From assembly GCA_030824515.1 (NCBI GenBank), contig JAVBXN010000014.1:62001-126000 (forward strand): a stretch of DNA of 64,000 nt, given 5' to 3'. Both the position numbers and the translations under genes were made by a program. This DNA comes from Pelobacter sp. Lineage in GTDB: Bacteria; Desulfobacterota; Desulfuromonadia; Geobacterales; Pseudopelobacteraceae. Below the pieces are notes generated by a model, which was not told the DNA's origin, did no database searches, and saw only the letters and a program-made list of their open reading frames with translations. Shown here piece after piece: positions 15,501 to 23,412 of the stretch; the stretch's first letter is position 1, and each line of letters begins with the position of its first letter.

Positions 15501-15592
15501 TGCAACTGCCGGCGCTGGAGCCGTTCGCCTGCACCCAGATGGCCCGCAACAAGGAATGCCTGGGACTGGACTGCCCACTCTGGCCGGCCTGA
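12590..15592 (+). CDS. PqqD-like/radical SAM/ArsM-like methyltransferase/DUF5714 fusion
   Basis: A 1000-residue four-part protein. Residues 1-68 resemble a PqqD/RiPP-recognition winged helix (GAPVWLCPDRPSWFVPTSAG). Residues 80-350 are a radical SAM domain with CNLACAHC (C91, C95, C98) and GGEP at 134-137. Extra cysteines at 432, 441 and 445 could bind another cluster. Residues 490-690 form an ArsM-like methyltransferase (motif I VVDLGCGSGVE, 514-524). Residues about 770-1000 are a cysteine-rich DUF5714 domain with a zinc-ribbon-like CLVCG...CHYC...CDSC. An in-frame ATG at 12524 is possible; 12590 is preferred because domain homology starts there, though neither start has a strong ribosome site. 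Substrate unknown. Confidence 0.82.
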   Translation: MTFDPSRWKRFAVSGAPVWLCPDRPSWFVPTSAGDILLRNLADNRAPDDMAARNFLQRLPDPPLKEYKGREAFLAEAPPLRELWLHITDRCNLACAHCLFSSGPDSAREQSLERLQRHISDAAAQGCRLFVLTGGEPLLHAGFVTLIDQILQFPESRVAILTNGLLLSGRLKPEWPRDRIHLQISLDGNPEHHDNLRGQGSFSRLEQQLEWLAGNGWRFTLSSCVTAENAADLPWLVEHAADRGAAALHLMWHFIRGRGSAGQQPAPLDILPWLCAAMERAESRGITIDNVENLKGQIFSPPGTIYDGSAAGWESTAIGPDDMLYPTAATIGLEALATPIERGLAEAWQTSPVLAAIRSSSAATLDDPWRFLLGGGDFDHSYHHAGTFIGDDPYQPLTEQLALILIRRAAERLPEAAVPALRLKMGELLVSCDDHGPLALCRSNCLLSLNGSTDSRARVGDYYAAAAGDKRSEILNPVHYDDSLIEHIPAAYRFRGYGCGSPVMDAGLKPGDRVVDLGCGSGVECFIAARLVGKSGHVTGIDMLEPMLALARRGADDVRRSLGFDNLDFARGFLEELPLADAAADVMVSNCVLNLSTDKRLTFSEIFRVLAPGGRLFTADVVCEIEPDAAILNDGTLRGECIGGAMTQKDLLGILEESGFVRFRVLKRIPYRVVNGHPFYSLTFEARKPEAMQLPPLQVFYPGPAGGLLTPGGHWLRPGQSATIPAEDAEQLGEQVWQLDQHGFVTNVAITAGANCCISPEAGAAPAPRAAHDSGCLVCGAPLVYHPTEQETACHYCGRSLSANSCCEQGHFVCDSCHTGDALDLIEHLCGTATGSDPVSLFHEFRRHPSFPLHGPQYHALVPGLLLACLRNAGHPVTDEQLRAAIRRGGEVSGGSCGFMGICGAAIGVGIAFSVLLEATPLKGEARQQVQGIVQRVLAEIAGYRAARCCQRDCWIALEVGMRTAAEMWDLQLPALEPFACTQMARNKECLGLDCPLWPA

Positions 15593-15714
15593 TCCGGACG
15601 TTCAGAAAGTACGTTGCATTATCGGTACATTTAATAGAAAATGATTGACCATGAATGCTTTGCCACATCGCGTCCGCCGGAAGCTCTGGACTGCATTTTA
15701 ACCTGGAAAAAGCT

Positions 15715-15843
15715 GTTAACCGCCGATACACGCCGATACACGCAGAGAAATCAAAAGCTCTAACTACCTGCTGATTTAAGATCAACTTTTTTGATGTAAC
15801 TCCTGGTTTTATCTGCGTGCGTCCGTTTTTCTCGGCGGTTAAC
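15715..15843. repeat. inverted-repeat element between the radical SAM gene and argC
   Basis: Arms GTTAACCGCCGA...CACGCAGAGAAA (15715-15750) and TTTATCTGCGTGCGTCCG...CGGCGGTTAAC (15808-15843) are imperfect inverted repeats around a 57-base centre. The intergenic stretch 15593-15910 holds no other recognisable feature; the argC ribosome site is at its right end. Confidence 0.6.
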
Positions 15844-15910
15844 TGATGTTTATAGATTTAAGGAACATGATTTCAAGGGTTTTCCCTTTTCAGCTGAAAG
15901 GAGTTTGTCC

Positions 15911-16951
15911 ATGTTGAATGTCGCCATAGTAGGGGCCAGCGGTTATACCGGCCTGGAACTGATCCGTATCCTGCACTGCCACCCGGAGGTGGCGGTGACC
16001 TGCCTGACCTCGGAGCAGAGCGCCGGCAAGCGGATTTCGGAGGTTTTCCCCACATTGCGCGGACGTTGCGACCTGATCCTGGAGAACCTGGAACCGGTGC
16101 TGGTGTCGGAAAAGGCCGACCTGATCTTCACCGCGCTGCCACACAAGGCCGCGATGGAGGTGGTGCCGACCTTCCTCAAGCTGGGCAGGAAAGTGATCGA
16201 CCTCTCGGCCGACTACCGCCTTTCCGATCCGGCGGTTTACGGCCAGTGGTATGAGCCGCACCTGAATCCGGCCAACCTGAAGAAAGCGGTCTACGGACTG
16301 CCGGAGATCAGGCGGGCCAAGATCAGGGGGGCAAAGCTGGTCGCCAATCCCGGCTGCTATCCCACCAGCATCATCCTCGGCCTGGCGCCGCTGCTGAAGC
16401 AGGGGCTGATCCACCCCCACAGCATCATTTCCGATTCCGCCTCCGGCGTCACCGGAGCCGGCAGGAGCGCCAAGGTGGACTCACTCTACTGCGAAGTCAA
16501 CGAGGGCTACAAGGCCTACGGTGTGGGCGGCGTCCACCGGCATACGCCGGAGATCGAGCAGGAGCTGTCGCTGCTGGCCGGCGAGCCGCTGAAGGTGACC
16601 TTCACGCCACACCTGGTCCCGATGGATCGCGGCATCCTCTCCACCATCTATGCAGCGCCGCTCAAGGAGATGACCAGCGCCGACCTGGTCAGGCTGTACG
16701 CCGAGTTCTATGCCGGCGAACCGTTCGTGCGGGTGCTGCCGCAGGGCAGCCTGCCCTCGACCGCTTTCGTGCGCGGCTCCAACTTCTGCGACATCGCCCC
16801 GCTGGTGGATGAGCGCACCGGCCGCATCATCATCGTCTCGGCCATCGACAACCTGGTCAAGGGAGCATCCGGCCAGGCGGTGCAAAACATGAACCTGGTC
16901 TGCGGCTATCCGGAAACAACCGGGCTTGACGGCCTGGCGCTGTTTCCCTGA
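15911..16951 (+). CDS. argC: N-acetyl-gamma-glutamyl-phosphate reductase
   Basis: A 346-residue ArgC, third step of arginine biosynthesis: NADPH-dependent reduction of N-acetylglutamyl phosphate to the semialdehyde. The NADP-binding GASGYTG motif is at residues 8-14, the catalytic cysteine lies in NPGCYPT, and the substrate-binding [11 protein letters not shown] and HLVPMDRG motifs are intact. The ATG at 15911 has AAAGGAG at seven bases and is preferred over the TTG at 15905. Length is normal for the family. The radical SAM gene follows after two bases. Confidence 0.97.
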   Translation: MLNVAIVGASGYTGLELIRILHCHPEVAVTCLTSEQSAGKRISEVFPTLRGRCDLILENLEPVLVSEKADLIFTALPHKAAMEVVPTFLKLGRKVIDLSADYRLSDPAVYGQWYEPHLNPANLKKAVYGLPEIRRAKIRGAKLVANPGCYPTSIILGLAPLLKQGLIHPHSIISDSASGVTGAGRSAKVDSLYCEVNEGYKAYGVGGVHRHTPEIEQELSLLAGEPLKVTFTPHLVPMDRGILSTIYAAPLKEMTSADLVRLYAEFYAGEPFVRVLPQGSLPSTAFVRGSNFCDIAPLVDERTGRIIIVSAIDNLVKGASGQAVQNMNLVCGYPETTGLDGLALFP

Positions 16952-16953
16952 CG

Positions 16954-18798
16954 GTGGCGTTCCTCCCGATTACCGCAGGGGAAGTCCGGGCCCGCGGCTG
17001 GGACCAGCTCGACATAATCTTCGTCTCCGGTGACGCCTGCATTGATCACCCCGCCTTCGGCGTGCCGCTGCTGGCGCGCTGGTTGGAGTCGCACGGATTC
17101 CGGGTCGGCATCATCCCCCAGCCGGACTGGCGCTCGAAAGAGCCCTTCATGGCCCTCGGCCGGCCGCGACTGTTCTTTGCGGTCTCGGCCGGCGCGATGG
17201 ACTCGATGGTGGCCCACTACACCCCCGCCCGAAAACTGCGCCACGACGACGCCTACACCCCCGGCAACCGCCATGGAGCGCGTCCCAACCGGGCCACCAT
17301 AATCTACACCTCCCGACTGAAAGAGGCTTACCGGGATGTGCCGGTGATCATCGGCGGACTGGAGGCGTCGCTGAGGCGCTTCGCCCATTACGACTTCTGG
17401 GAGGACAAGGTACGCCGCTCGATCCTCTTCGACGCCAAGGCCGACCTGCTGATCTACGGCATGGGCGAACGGGCGATCCTGGAAGTCGCACGGCGGCTGC
17501 GTGACGGTGAAAAGCTGCCGGAGATCGCTGACGTGCGCGGCACGGCACAGATCCGCAGCCTGCCGGAAGATGTCCCCTGTGTGACACTACCCTCTTTTGA
17601 AGAGGTCTGCTCCTCGAAAGAACAGTTTGCCCTGGCCTTCAAGACAGCCTACCTGGAACAGAACCCCTGGAGCGCCAGGACGCTCTTGCAGCCGCACGGC
17701 AACCGCCTGCTGGTCTGCAACCCGCCGGCCCTGCCGCTTTCCCGCCAGGAGCTGGACGCCGTTTACGACCTGCCGTTCGAGAAGTCTCCCCACCCGTCAT
17801 ACCGCGAGCAGATCCCGGCCTGGGAGCAGATCAAGACCTCGATTACCAGCCACCGGGGATGCTTCGGCGGCTGCGCCTTCTGCGCGATCACGATGCACCA
17901 GGGCAAGACGATCCAGTCGCGCAGCGAGGATTCGATCCTCTCCGAAATCGACGAACTGGCCGGCAAATCCTGGTTTCGCGGCAGCATCAGCGACATCGGC
18001 GGCCCGACCGCGAACATGTACGGCCTGAGCTGCGGCAACCCGGATGCGATGAAAACCTGCCTGCGGGAAAGCTGCATCTTCCCCCATGTCTGCCGGAACC
18101 TGCTGACCTCCGACAAGCGCGCTGTGGCGCTGCTGCAGAAGGCTCGCCAGCGCAAAGGGGTCAAGCATGTCGCGATCTCTTCCGGCGTGCGCTACGACCT
18201 GCTGGAAGCGCAGCCTGGCTACTTCCGGGAACTGGTCGGCCATCACGTCAGCGGCCTCTTGAAGATCGCCCCGGAACACCTGGCTGAACATGTTACCGAC
18301 CTGATGCGCAAACCGGGCAGGAAAGCTTTCGACAGATTCCTGACCAGGTTCCGCGATGAGAGCGACCGACTGGGCAAGCGCCAGACCATTGTTCCCTACC
18401 TGATCTCCGGGCACCCGGGCTGCAGACTGGAGGACATGCTGGAACTGGCGCTTGCGCTGAAGAAAATCGGTCTAAAGGTGGAGCAGGTGCAGGATTTCAC
18501 CCCCACCCCCGGCACCATTTCCAGCTGCATGTTCCACACCGGTATTGACCCGCTGAGCGGCAGGCAGGTGTACGTGGCCAGGAGCGACCGGGAAAAGGGG
18601 CTGCAGAAAGCGTTGCTGCTGTGGCACCAGCCGGGCGAACGCGCCAAGATCATGGAAGCGCTGAAAGAACTGGGGAGACTGAACGACGTGGAAGCGCTGC
18701 TGGGTGAGCGTGGCGCCGGCGGGACCGGAAGAACCGCCAGCAGCGGACCCTCGGAGAAACGGAAGCCGGGTGCCGCGCACATAAAAAAAGCCCGCTGA
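16954..18798 (+). CDS. YgiQ-family radical SAM protein
   Basis: A 614-residue YgiQ-type protein. The N-terminal part ([21 protein letters not shown]) is the family's degenerate B12-binding-like domain; the radical SAM motif is [13 protein letters not shown] near residue 300; [16 protein letters not shown] and [12 protein letters not shown] are further family signatures. The reaction is not known. The GTG start lies two bases after the argC stop with no ribosome site of its own, so translation is probably coupled. The TGA stop falls inside the following terminator stem. The C-terminal 30 residues are low-complexity. Confidence 0.93.
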   Translation: MAFLPITAGEVRARGWDQLDIIFVSGDACIDHPAFGVPLLARWLESHGFRVGIIPQPDWRSKEPFMALGRPRLFFAVSAGAMDSMVAHYTPARKLRHDDAYTPGNRHGARPNRATIIYTSRLKEAYRDVPVIIGGLEASLRRFAHYDFWEDKVRRSILFDAKADLLIYGMGERAILEVARRLRDGEKLPEIADVRGTAQIRSLPEDVPCVTLPSFEEVCSSKEQFALAFKTAYLEQNPWSARTLLQPHGNRLLVCNPPALPLSRQELDAVYDLPFEKSPHPSYREQIPAWEQIKTSITSHRGCFGGCAFCAITMHQGKTIQSRSEDSILSEIDELAGKSWFRGSISDIGGPTANMYGLSCGNPDAMKTCLRESCIFPHVCRNLLTSDKRAVALLQKARQRKGVKHVAISSGVRYDLLEAQPGYFRELVGHHVSGLLKIAPEHLAEHVTDLMRKPGRKAFDRFLTRFRDESDRLGKRQTIVPYLISGHPGCRLEDMLELALALKKIGLKVEQVQDFTPTPGTISSCMFHTGIDPLSGRQVYVARSDREKGLQKALLLWHQPGERAKIMEALKELGRLNDVEALLGERGAGGTGRTASSGPSEKRKPGAAHIKKAR

Positions 18799-18812
18799 TC
18801 TCAGCGGGCTTT
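18787..18812. terminator. bidirectional terminator of ygiQ-like gene and cold-shock gene
   Basis: Perfect stem AAAGCCCGCTGA / TCAGCGGGCTTT with a two-base loop, an A run on the left and a T run on the right. It serves both convergent genes and includes the last codons of the + strand gene. Confidence 0.9.
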
Positions 18813-18839
18813 TGCGGTTTCTGCTTTGCGGTTGTTTGA

Positions 18840-19040
18840 TTACTTCTTGGTAACGTTGGCTGCCTGCAGTCCCTTGGGACCCTGGGTGATGTCGAAAGAA
18901 ACCGCGTCGCCTTCGGCCAGAGACTTGAAGCCGTCGCCAGCTATCGCGGAAAAATGTACGAAAACATCCTCGCCGCCTTCCTGCTCGATGAAACCAAAAC
19001 CTTTTGTGTCGTTAAACCATTTTACCTTGCCTTGTGCCAT
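18840..19040 (-). CDS. cold-shock-domain protein
   Basis: A 66-residue single-domain CspA-family RNA/DNA chaperone. RNP-1 (KGFGFIEQ) and RNP-2 (VFVHFSAI) are intact, and the length is normal. AGGAGG lies ahead of the ATG. A strong promoter-like pair at 19191-19218 would give a leader of about 140 bases, a length typical of cold-shock mRNAs whose leaders regulate translation. Shares a terminator with the convergent radical SAM gene. Confidence 0.96.
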   Translation of the reverse strand: MAQGKVKWFNDTKGFGFIEQEGGEDVFVHFSAIAGDGFKSLAEGDAVSFDITQGPKGLQAANVTKK

Positions 19041-19190
19041 TATCCTGCCTCCTTTTTTCTCCGGTGCTACGCCGGAACTGTTGGTTACCGCTTAAGTTTC
19101 CGGAGTCTGATGCAGGGTAACCGCAAAGCCTGGTCAAACATGCTACTTGCAACGTTCTGCAAAAACTTCCGAAACTGGCTGCCCGAGTCG

Positions 19191-19218
19191 TTTATCACAG
19201 TGTTAAAGCGGGTGTCAA
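19191..19218 (-). promoter_or_regulatory. sigma70-like promoter of the cold-shock gene
   Basis: TTGACA (19213-19218) and GATAAA (19191-19196) on the minus strand, 16 bases apart, with a long leader downstream. The rest of 19041-19249 shows no gene. Confidence 0.6.
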
Positions 19219-19249
19219 GAAAATTTAACGACCGCCAAACGGCCATTCA

Positions 19250-19840
19250 TCAGGGCGCTTTAAGTTCGTCGGTTTTGGTTTCAAGCTTCCTGACAAGCTC
19301 GGAATATCCGCCATTGGTGATGATCTTGTTGAACTGGGTACGGTAATTGGAGACCAGGCTGACCCCCTCGATCACGACATCGTAGGCCATCCACTTGCCA
19401 TTCTGATTGAGCATCCGATAATCAAGGGTAAACTCATCACGCTTGGCGGTAACGACCTTGGACTTGACCTCGGCATGGTCACCGTCAACAATTTCCTTGA
19501 GATAGACGATCTTCTCGTTGTTATAGGACTCGATCTTGCCGGCGTACGAGTTCTCCAGCAACGTCGCAAACAGTTCGGCGAAGCGCTTTTTCTCCGCGGC
19601 CGTGCGCGAGTTCCAATGCTTGCCCAAAGACCTCTTGGCCATCTCGGAATAATCGAAAACCAGGGAGATGGTCTTCTTGAGCGCCTGACGACGCTTATGG
19701 TCATTATTCTTCATCTCCTTGCTGGCGACAATGCGGACAACTTCGTCCACGGTTTTCTTCACATCCTCGGTTGGTCCCGCAAAGGCCAGATTAGCGCTTA
19801 AAAACACGCAAGCCACCAATGCCGTTAAATATTTAAACAT
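19250..19840 (-). CDS. mlaC: MlaC-type periplasmic phospholipid-binding protein
   Basis: A 196-residue secreted protein of the MlaC/Ttg2D family. A signal peptide ends near residue 21 (NLAFA/G). Family motifs include FDYSEMAKRSLGKHW, then FAELFATLLENSYAGKIE and YRMLNQNGKWMAYDVVIEGVSLVSNYRTQF. MlaC carries phospholipids through the periplasm between the outer membrane and the MlaFED transporter. The ATG at 19840 follows GGAGGAAAC directly and is preferred to the upstream GTG/ATG at 19855. Last gene of the mla operon. Confidence 0.93.
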   Translation of the reverse strand: MFKYLTALVACVFLSANLAFAGPTEDVKKTVDEVVRIVASKEMKNNDHKRRQALKKTISLVFDYSEMAKRSLGKHWNSRTAAEKKRFAELFATLLENSYAGKIESYNNEKIVYLKEIVDGDHAEVKSKVVTAKRDEFTLDYRMLNQNGKWMAYDVVIEGVSLVSNYRTQFNKIITNGGYSELVRKLETKTDELKAP

Positions 19841-19851
19841 GTTTCCTCCGG

Positions 19852-21225
19852 TCATTTTGCATCTGCCAACGGCGGTTCACCGGTAGCATAATCAAGATTG
19901 GCCCCAGCGATCTTGTAATTGTAAATGGACTGAAAATATGAGGCCCTCATCCTGGCATAGGCCTGCAAAGCATCAAATATTTCCTTGGCCGGCCCGACTC
20001 CGAAATCGAAGTTAGCCAAGGCGGTCACGGCCCACTTTTTGGCATTGGTATAGGCGGCTTTAGTTGCCACGACACTGTTTTCGGCCTCTTTCAGGTCAAG
20101 ATAGTATTTTCTGACCTGAAGCGGAATATTGGCATCCGCAAAGGTCCTTGTACTCAGCAGGCGGTCGTACTGGGCCCGCTCGGCGGACGCCTTGGCCCCG
20201 GTAATACCGAAATCCAGTTTCCAGCGGGCGCCCAGAGCTACCCCGCCATTAAGATGCCTGAACTGATCATTTATGTAAGGGTTGCGAATACGGTCGCGAT
20301 CTTCCGCATAAGCCCAGGAGACAAGACCTCCCAGGAAAATATCGGGATAATAATTGGCCAGGGCGGCCTCAACCAGCGCCGAACGGGCCTTGAGACCTTC
20401 GGCGATCTGCTTGAATTCAGGACGACGGGCACGGGCCTTCTCCACGTAGGCATCGAATTCCGGAGTCACACGCTCGTCCATTTCCAGACGTTCGCTTTTG
20501 ATTTCAAGCTGGGATGATATCGGCAGATTCAAGCGGGTCTTGAGCGCAGATAACGCCAGCTTTTCGCCTTTTGTTGCCTCTTCCAGATATTTTGCGACCT
20601 CGCCCGAGAATGCATCCAGCTTGAACAGGTCGGATTCCTCAACGCCGTTGGAGCCCTGATCCAGCATTTTCTGCGCCTTTACCCTGGCCTTGGACAGGCT
20701 CTCCTGGACCTCCAGGACGACCTCCTTAAGCTCACGGGCCAGCATCAGGCCGTAATAGTACTCCTTGACCTTCTGGGCGACCTCATTGGCACGCTGCCCT
20801 TTGCGGGAACGCTCCACTTCGATAGCGTGAGTGGCGGCCTTCATGTTTTCCGATATTTTCCCGAAGGTATACAGCGGCTGGATCAGAGTCGCGTCGGCAC
20901 TGCTGAACCATGTCAGCTCTTTCATCTTGAAGGTTTTATCGGTAGCGTTCAGATCTTCCCTTTTTGCCGGTGGGGCCGGTCCAAACAGCGCCAAAACCTC
21001 GATCTGCGGATAACGGTAGGATTTGGCCTCCTCCAGCTTGCTGGAAGTGTGATCGATGTCCGCCTGTGCCTCTCCCATTTCCGGAGCAGCCTTGAGGGCA
21101 ATCCGGATACAATCATCAAGACCCAGCACCAGCCGGACCTTATCATTGTCCTCGGCCGCAAATGCCGAGGCCGAAAACAACGAGAGCGCTCCCACCAGCA
21201 CCATACGCGAAAATACCGTTTTCAT
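19852..21225 (-). CDS. TolC-family outer membrane channel in the mla operon
   Basis: A 457-residue outer membrane efflux protein (OEP repeats). A signal peptide ends near ASAFA/A. Two long alternating coiled-coil regions (YSHTIEVERS-like, ATHAIEVERSRKGQRANEV and RMRASYFQSIYNYKIAGANL) show the internal duplication of TolC proteins. Unlike the NodT protein elsewhere in this window it has no lipobox. It sits between mlaD and mlaC; its stop lies 12 bases before the mlaC start. A trans-envelope channel inside an mla operon suggests a lipid-export route, which is inference. Confidence 0.9.
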   Translation of the reverse strand: MKTVFSRMVLVGALSLFSASAFAAEDNDKVRLVLGLDDCIRIALKAAPEMGEAQADIDHTSSKLEEAKSYRYPQIEVLALFGPAPPAKREDLNATDKTFKMKELTWFSSADATLIQPLYTFGKISENMKAATHAIEVERSRKGQRANEVAQKVKEYYYGLMLARELKEVVLEVQESLSKARVKAQKMLDQGSNGVEESDLFKLDAFSGEVAKYLEEATKGEKLALSALKTRLNLPISSQLEIKSERLEMDERVTPEFDAYVEKARARRPEFKQIAEGLKARSALVEAALANYYPDIFLGGLVSWAYAEDRDRIRNPYINDQFRHLNGGVALGARWKLDFGITGAKASAERAQYDRLLSTRTFADANIPLQVRKYYLDLKEAENSVVATKAAYTNAKKWAVTALANFDFGVGPAKEIFDALQAYARMRASYFQSIYNYKIAGANLDYATGEPPLADAK

Positions 21226-21249
21226 ATCTTCAATATCTCCAAGCTGTTG

Positions 21250-21693
21250 TCAGACTTTACCATGAATGAATTTGCTGACCAGTTCCTCGATGTCAATGGC
21301 GGACTCGGTTTCACGGATCACATCATTGTTTTTCAGCATCCGGTCCGAGCCGCCCGGCTTGAGCTTGATGAACTTGTCTCCGATGATGCCGCTGGTGCGA
21401 ACCGATGCGATCACATCATCGGTAATTTTGACGCCGTTTTTGATCTTGAGGAAAGCCAGCGCGCGATCGCCGCTCTTTTCGTCCAGCGCAATCCGGTCAA
21501 CCTTGCCGACCTCAACCCCCGCCACCTCAACCCGCGCACCCGGCTTCAGTCCGGACACCGAATCGAATCCGGCGCTCACGGTATAGTAATCCCCGGCTCC
21601 GAACTCCATTTTGCCCAGCTTTACGGATACATAGCCAAGACAGAGGATACCGACCACCATAAATGCGCCAACCATCATTTCCAGCTTTGCCAT
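21250..21693 (-). CDS. mlaD: MlaD-type MCE-domain protein
   Basis: A 147-residue protein with one N-terminal transmembrane segment (MMVGAFMVVGILCLGYVSV) and one MCE domain (YYTVSAGFDSVSGLKPGARVEVAGVEVGKV...). MlaD forms the hexameric substrate ring on the MlaFEDB transporter in the inner membrane. Length is typical of short MlaD. GGAG precedes the ATG at 21693 by about seven bases; TTG at 21705 is less likely. Follows mlaF by 31 bases on the same strand. Confidence 0.93.
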   Translation of the reverse strand: MAKLEMMVGAFMVVGILCLGYVSVKLGKMEFGAGDYYTVSAGFDSVSGLKPGARVEVAGVEVGKVDRIALDEKSGDRALAFLKIKNGVKITDDVIASVRTSGIIGDKFIKLKPGGSDRMLKNNDVIRETESAIDIEELVSKFIHGKV

Positions 21694-21724
21694 ATTCATC
21701 TCCAACCTTTTTGCAACCTGCTTG

Positions 21725-22471
21725 CTAAATCATGTGTATCGGGCCATCGAGACTGCCGCTGATGAACTGCCTGACCGCCGGATGGCTCGAGTTCTTGATC
21801 TCGGACGGCGAACCATGCTGCAGGATTTTGCCCTGGTACAGCATGGCCACGTTCTGGGCCACATCGAAGATATCCGGAATCTCGTGCGAGACGATTACCG
21901 CGGTGAATCCGAACTTTTCATGCGTATCCTTGATAAGCTGGTGGATGGCACGCTTGATGATCGGGTCGAGCCCGGTGGTCGGCTCGTCGAACAGGATGAT
22001 TTTCGGATTCAGCACCACCGCCCGCGCCAGGCCGACCCGTTTTTTCATGCCTCCCGACAGCTCATCGGGGAACTTGTTTTCGATGTTTTTCAGCCCCACG
22101 TCTTCCAGCGCCGAAAGAACCCGCCTGCGGATTTCGTCCTTGGGCAGGTCGGTTTTTTCCTGCAGCGGGAAGGCCACGTTCTCGAAACAGGTCATCGAGT
22201 CAAACAGGGCCACGTTCTGGAACAGCATGCCGAATTTCTCGCGGATCCTGTTCAGGTGCGAACGGCGCAAACCGATGATGCTCTCGCCATCCACATCGAC
22301 CTGCCCGCTGTCCGGTTGCAAGAGGCCGATCAGGTGCTTCAGCAGAACGCTCTTCCCCTCGCCGCTGGGGCCGATGATCGCGGTAATCTTCCCTTCGGGG
22401 ATCTCCAGGCTGAGGTTATCCAGAACCTTCTGGGAACCGAACGACTTATGTACATTGCGCAGGCTGATCAT
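21725..22471 (-). CDS. mlaF: MlaF-type ABC transporter ATPase
   Basis: A 248-residue ABC ATPase. Walker A is GPSGEGKS, the Q-loop lies in GMLFQNVALFDS, the signature is LSGGMKKR, Walker B with the catalytic glutamate is ILFDEPTTGLDP, and the switch histidine is in IVSHEIPD. GMKKR in the signature is typical of the MCE-associated (Mla/Mkl) subfamily rather than of general importers. It powers phospholipid transport by MlaE/MlaD. It starts one base after the end of mlaE. Confidence 0.96.
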   Translation of the reverse strand: MISLRNVHKSFGSQKVLDNLSLEIPEGKITAIIGPSGEGKSVLLKHLIGLLQPDSGQVDVDGESIIGLRRSHLNRIREKFGMLFQNVALFDSMTCFENVAFPLQEKTDLPKDEIRRRVLSALEDVGLKNIENKFPDELSGGMKKRVGLARAVVLNPKIILFDEPTTGLDPIIKRAIHQLIKDTHEKFGFTAVIVSHEIPDIFDVAQNVAMLYQGKILQHGSPSEIKNSSHPAVRQFISGSLDGPIHMI

Positions 22472-22472
22472 G

Positions 22473-23279
22473 TCAGAGCAGCACCGAGGTCAGGAAGTAG
22501 TCCCACACCAGTATCAGGACCGACGTCAGCACGACCGATTCGGTCGTGGCCTTGGAAACCCCTTCGGCACCGTGTCCGGCGTAATACCCCTTGTAGCAGC
22601 CGATCCAGGCGATGATAACGCCAAACGAAAAGGATTTCACAACACCCGAATAGACATCGCGCCACACGACCGACTTCTCCATCTCGTAGAAATAGGCGCC
22701 GGGGTTGACTCCCAGCAATTTGACGCCAACCAGCCAGCCGCCGTAGATGCCGACCACATCGAATATGGCGCATAAGAGCGGCAGTGATATCATGGCGGCG
22801 ATGAACTTGGGTGTCACCAGGTACTTGAACGGGTCCAGCGCCATGGTTTCCAGGGCGTCGATCTGCTCGCTGATGCGCATGATGCCGATCTCGGCCGTAA
22901 TGGCGCTCCCGGCCCTGCCGGTAACCATCAGGGCCGCCAGCACCGGCCCGAGTTCACGGATCAGCGAAAGCGCCACCGCCGTTCCCAGCATCCCCTCGGA
23001 GCCAAACTTGGCCAGCGTGTAATAACCCTGCAGCCCCAGCACCATCCCGGTGAAAGCGGCGGTTAGCACGATCACGAACAGCGACTTGGTGCCGATGAAA
23101 CGCATCTGCTTGAGAATCTGCACCGGACTACCGGGCCGCCGGACGATCATATAGAACGAGTAAAGCAGGAACCAGCCTGTTTTACCAAGATCACGCACAG
23201 TTCCAATTGTAACCCGACCGAGTGCCTGTACCACGTAAATCTCCACTAACAACCGAAAAAACAATTGGATTTTATACAT
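22473..23279 (-). CDS. mlaE: MlaE-type ABC transporter permease
   Basis: About 268 residues with five to six hydrophobic segments and the MlaE permease signature (FIGTKSLFVIVLTAAFTGMVLGLQ, then RELGPVLAALMVTGRAGSAITAEIGIM and EQIDALETMALDP). The Glu-rich EQIDALETM motif is the coupling helix that contacts MlaF. First gene of mlaE-mlaF-mlaD-tolC-mlaC. The start is uncertain: ATG at 23279 gives the longest product, while a downstream GTG (at the second V of EIYVVQAL) has TGGAG six bases before it. Confidence 0.93.
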   Translation of the reverse strand: MYKIQLFFRLLVEIYVVQALGRVTIGTVRDLGKTGWFLLYSFYMIVRRPGSPVQILKQMRFIGTKSLFVIVLTAAFTGMVLGLQGYYTLAKFGSEGMLGTAVALSLIRELGPVLAALMVTGRAGSAITAEIGIMRISEQIDALETMALDPFKYLVTPKFIAAMISLPLLCAIFDVVGIYGGWLVGVKLLGVNPGAYFYEMEKSVVWRDVYSGVVKSFSFGVIIAWIGCYKGYYAGHGAEGVSKATTESVVLTSVLILVWDYFLTSVLL

Positions 23280-23412
23280 CAACGAATTTGAAATTGCAAA
23301 GGATTACTTGCTAGGAACCACTTTCGGGCGGGGAACGCAATTCACTGCTTCCACTCGATACTGCAGAGAAAAAATGGCCATGGGCATCCGCCCGGAAACA
23401 GCCGTATCTGAC

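Noticed and set aside
15593-15910. A small peptide gene as substrate of the radical SAM fusion
   Set aside because: Only a 16-codon frame without ribosome site is present, and the stretch is mostly a dispersed inverted repeat. Upstream of 12590 also gave no candidate.
23304-23412. A short gene between the aldehyde oxidoreductase and mlaE, perhaps MoaD-like
   Set aside because: The 27-codon frame lacks the terminal Gly-Gly of MoaD/ThiS and any ribosome site.
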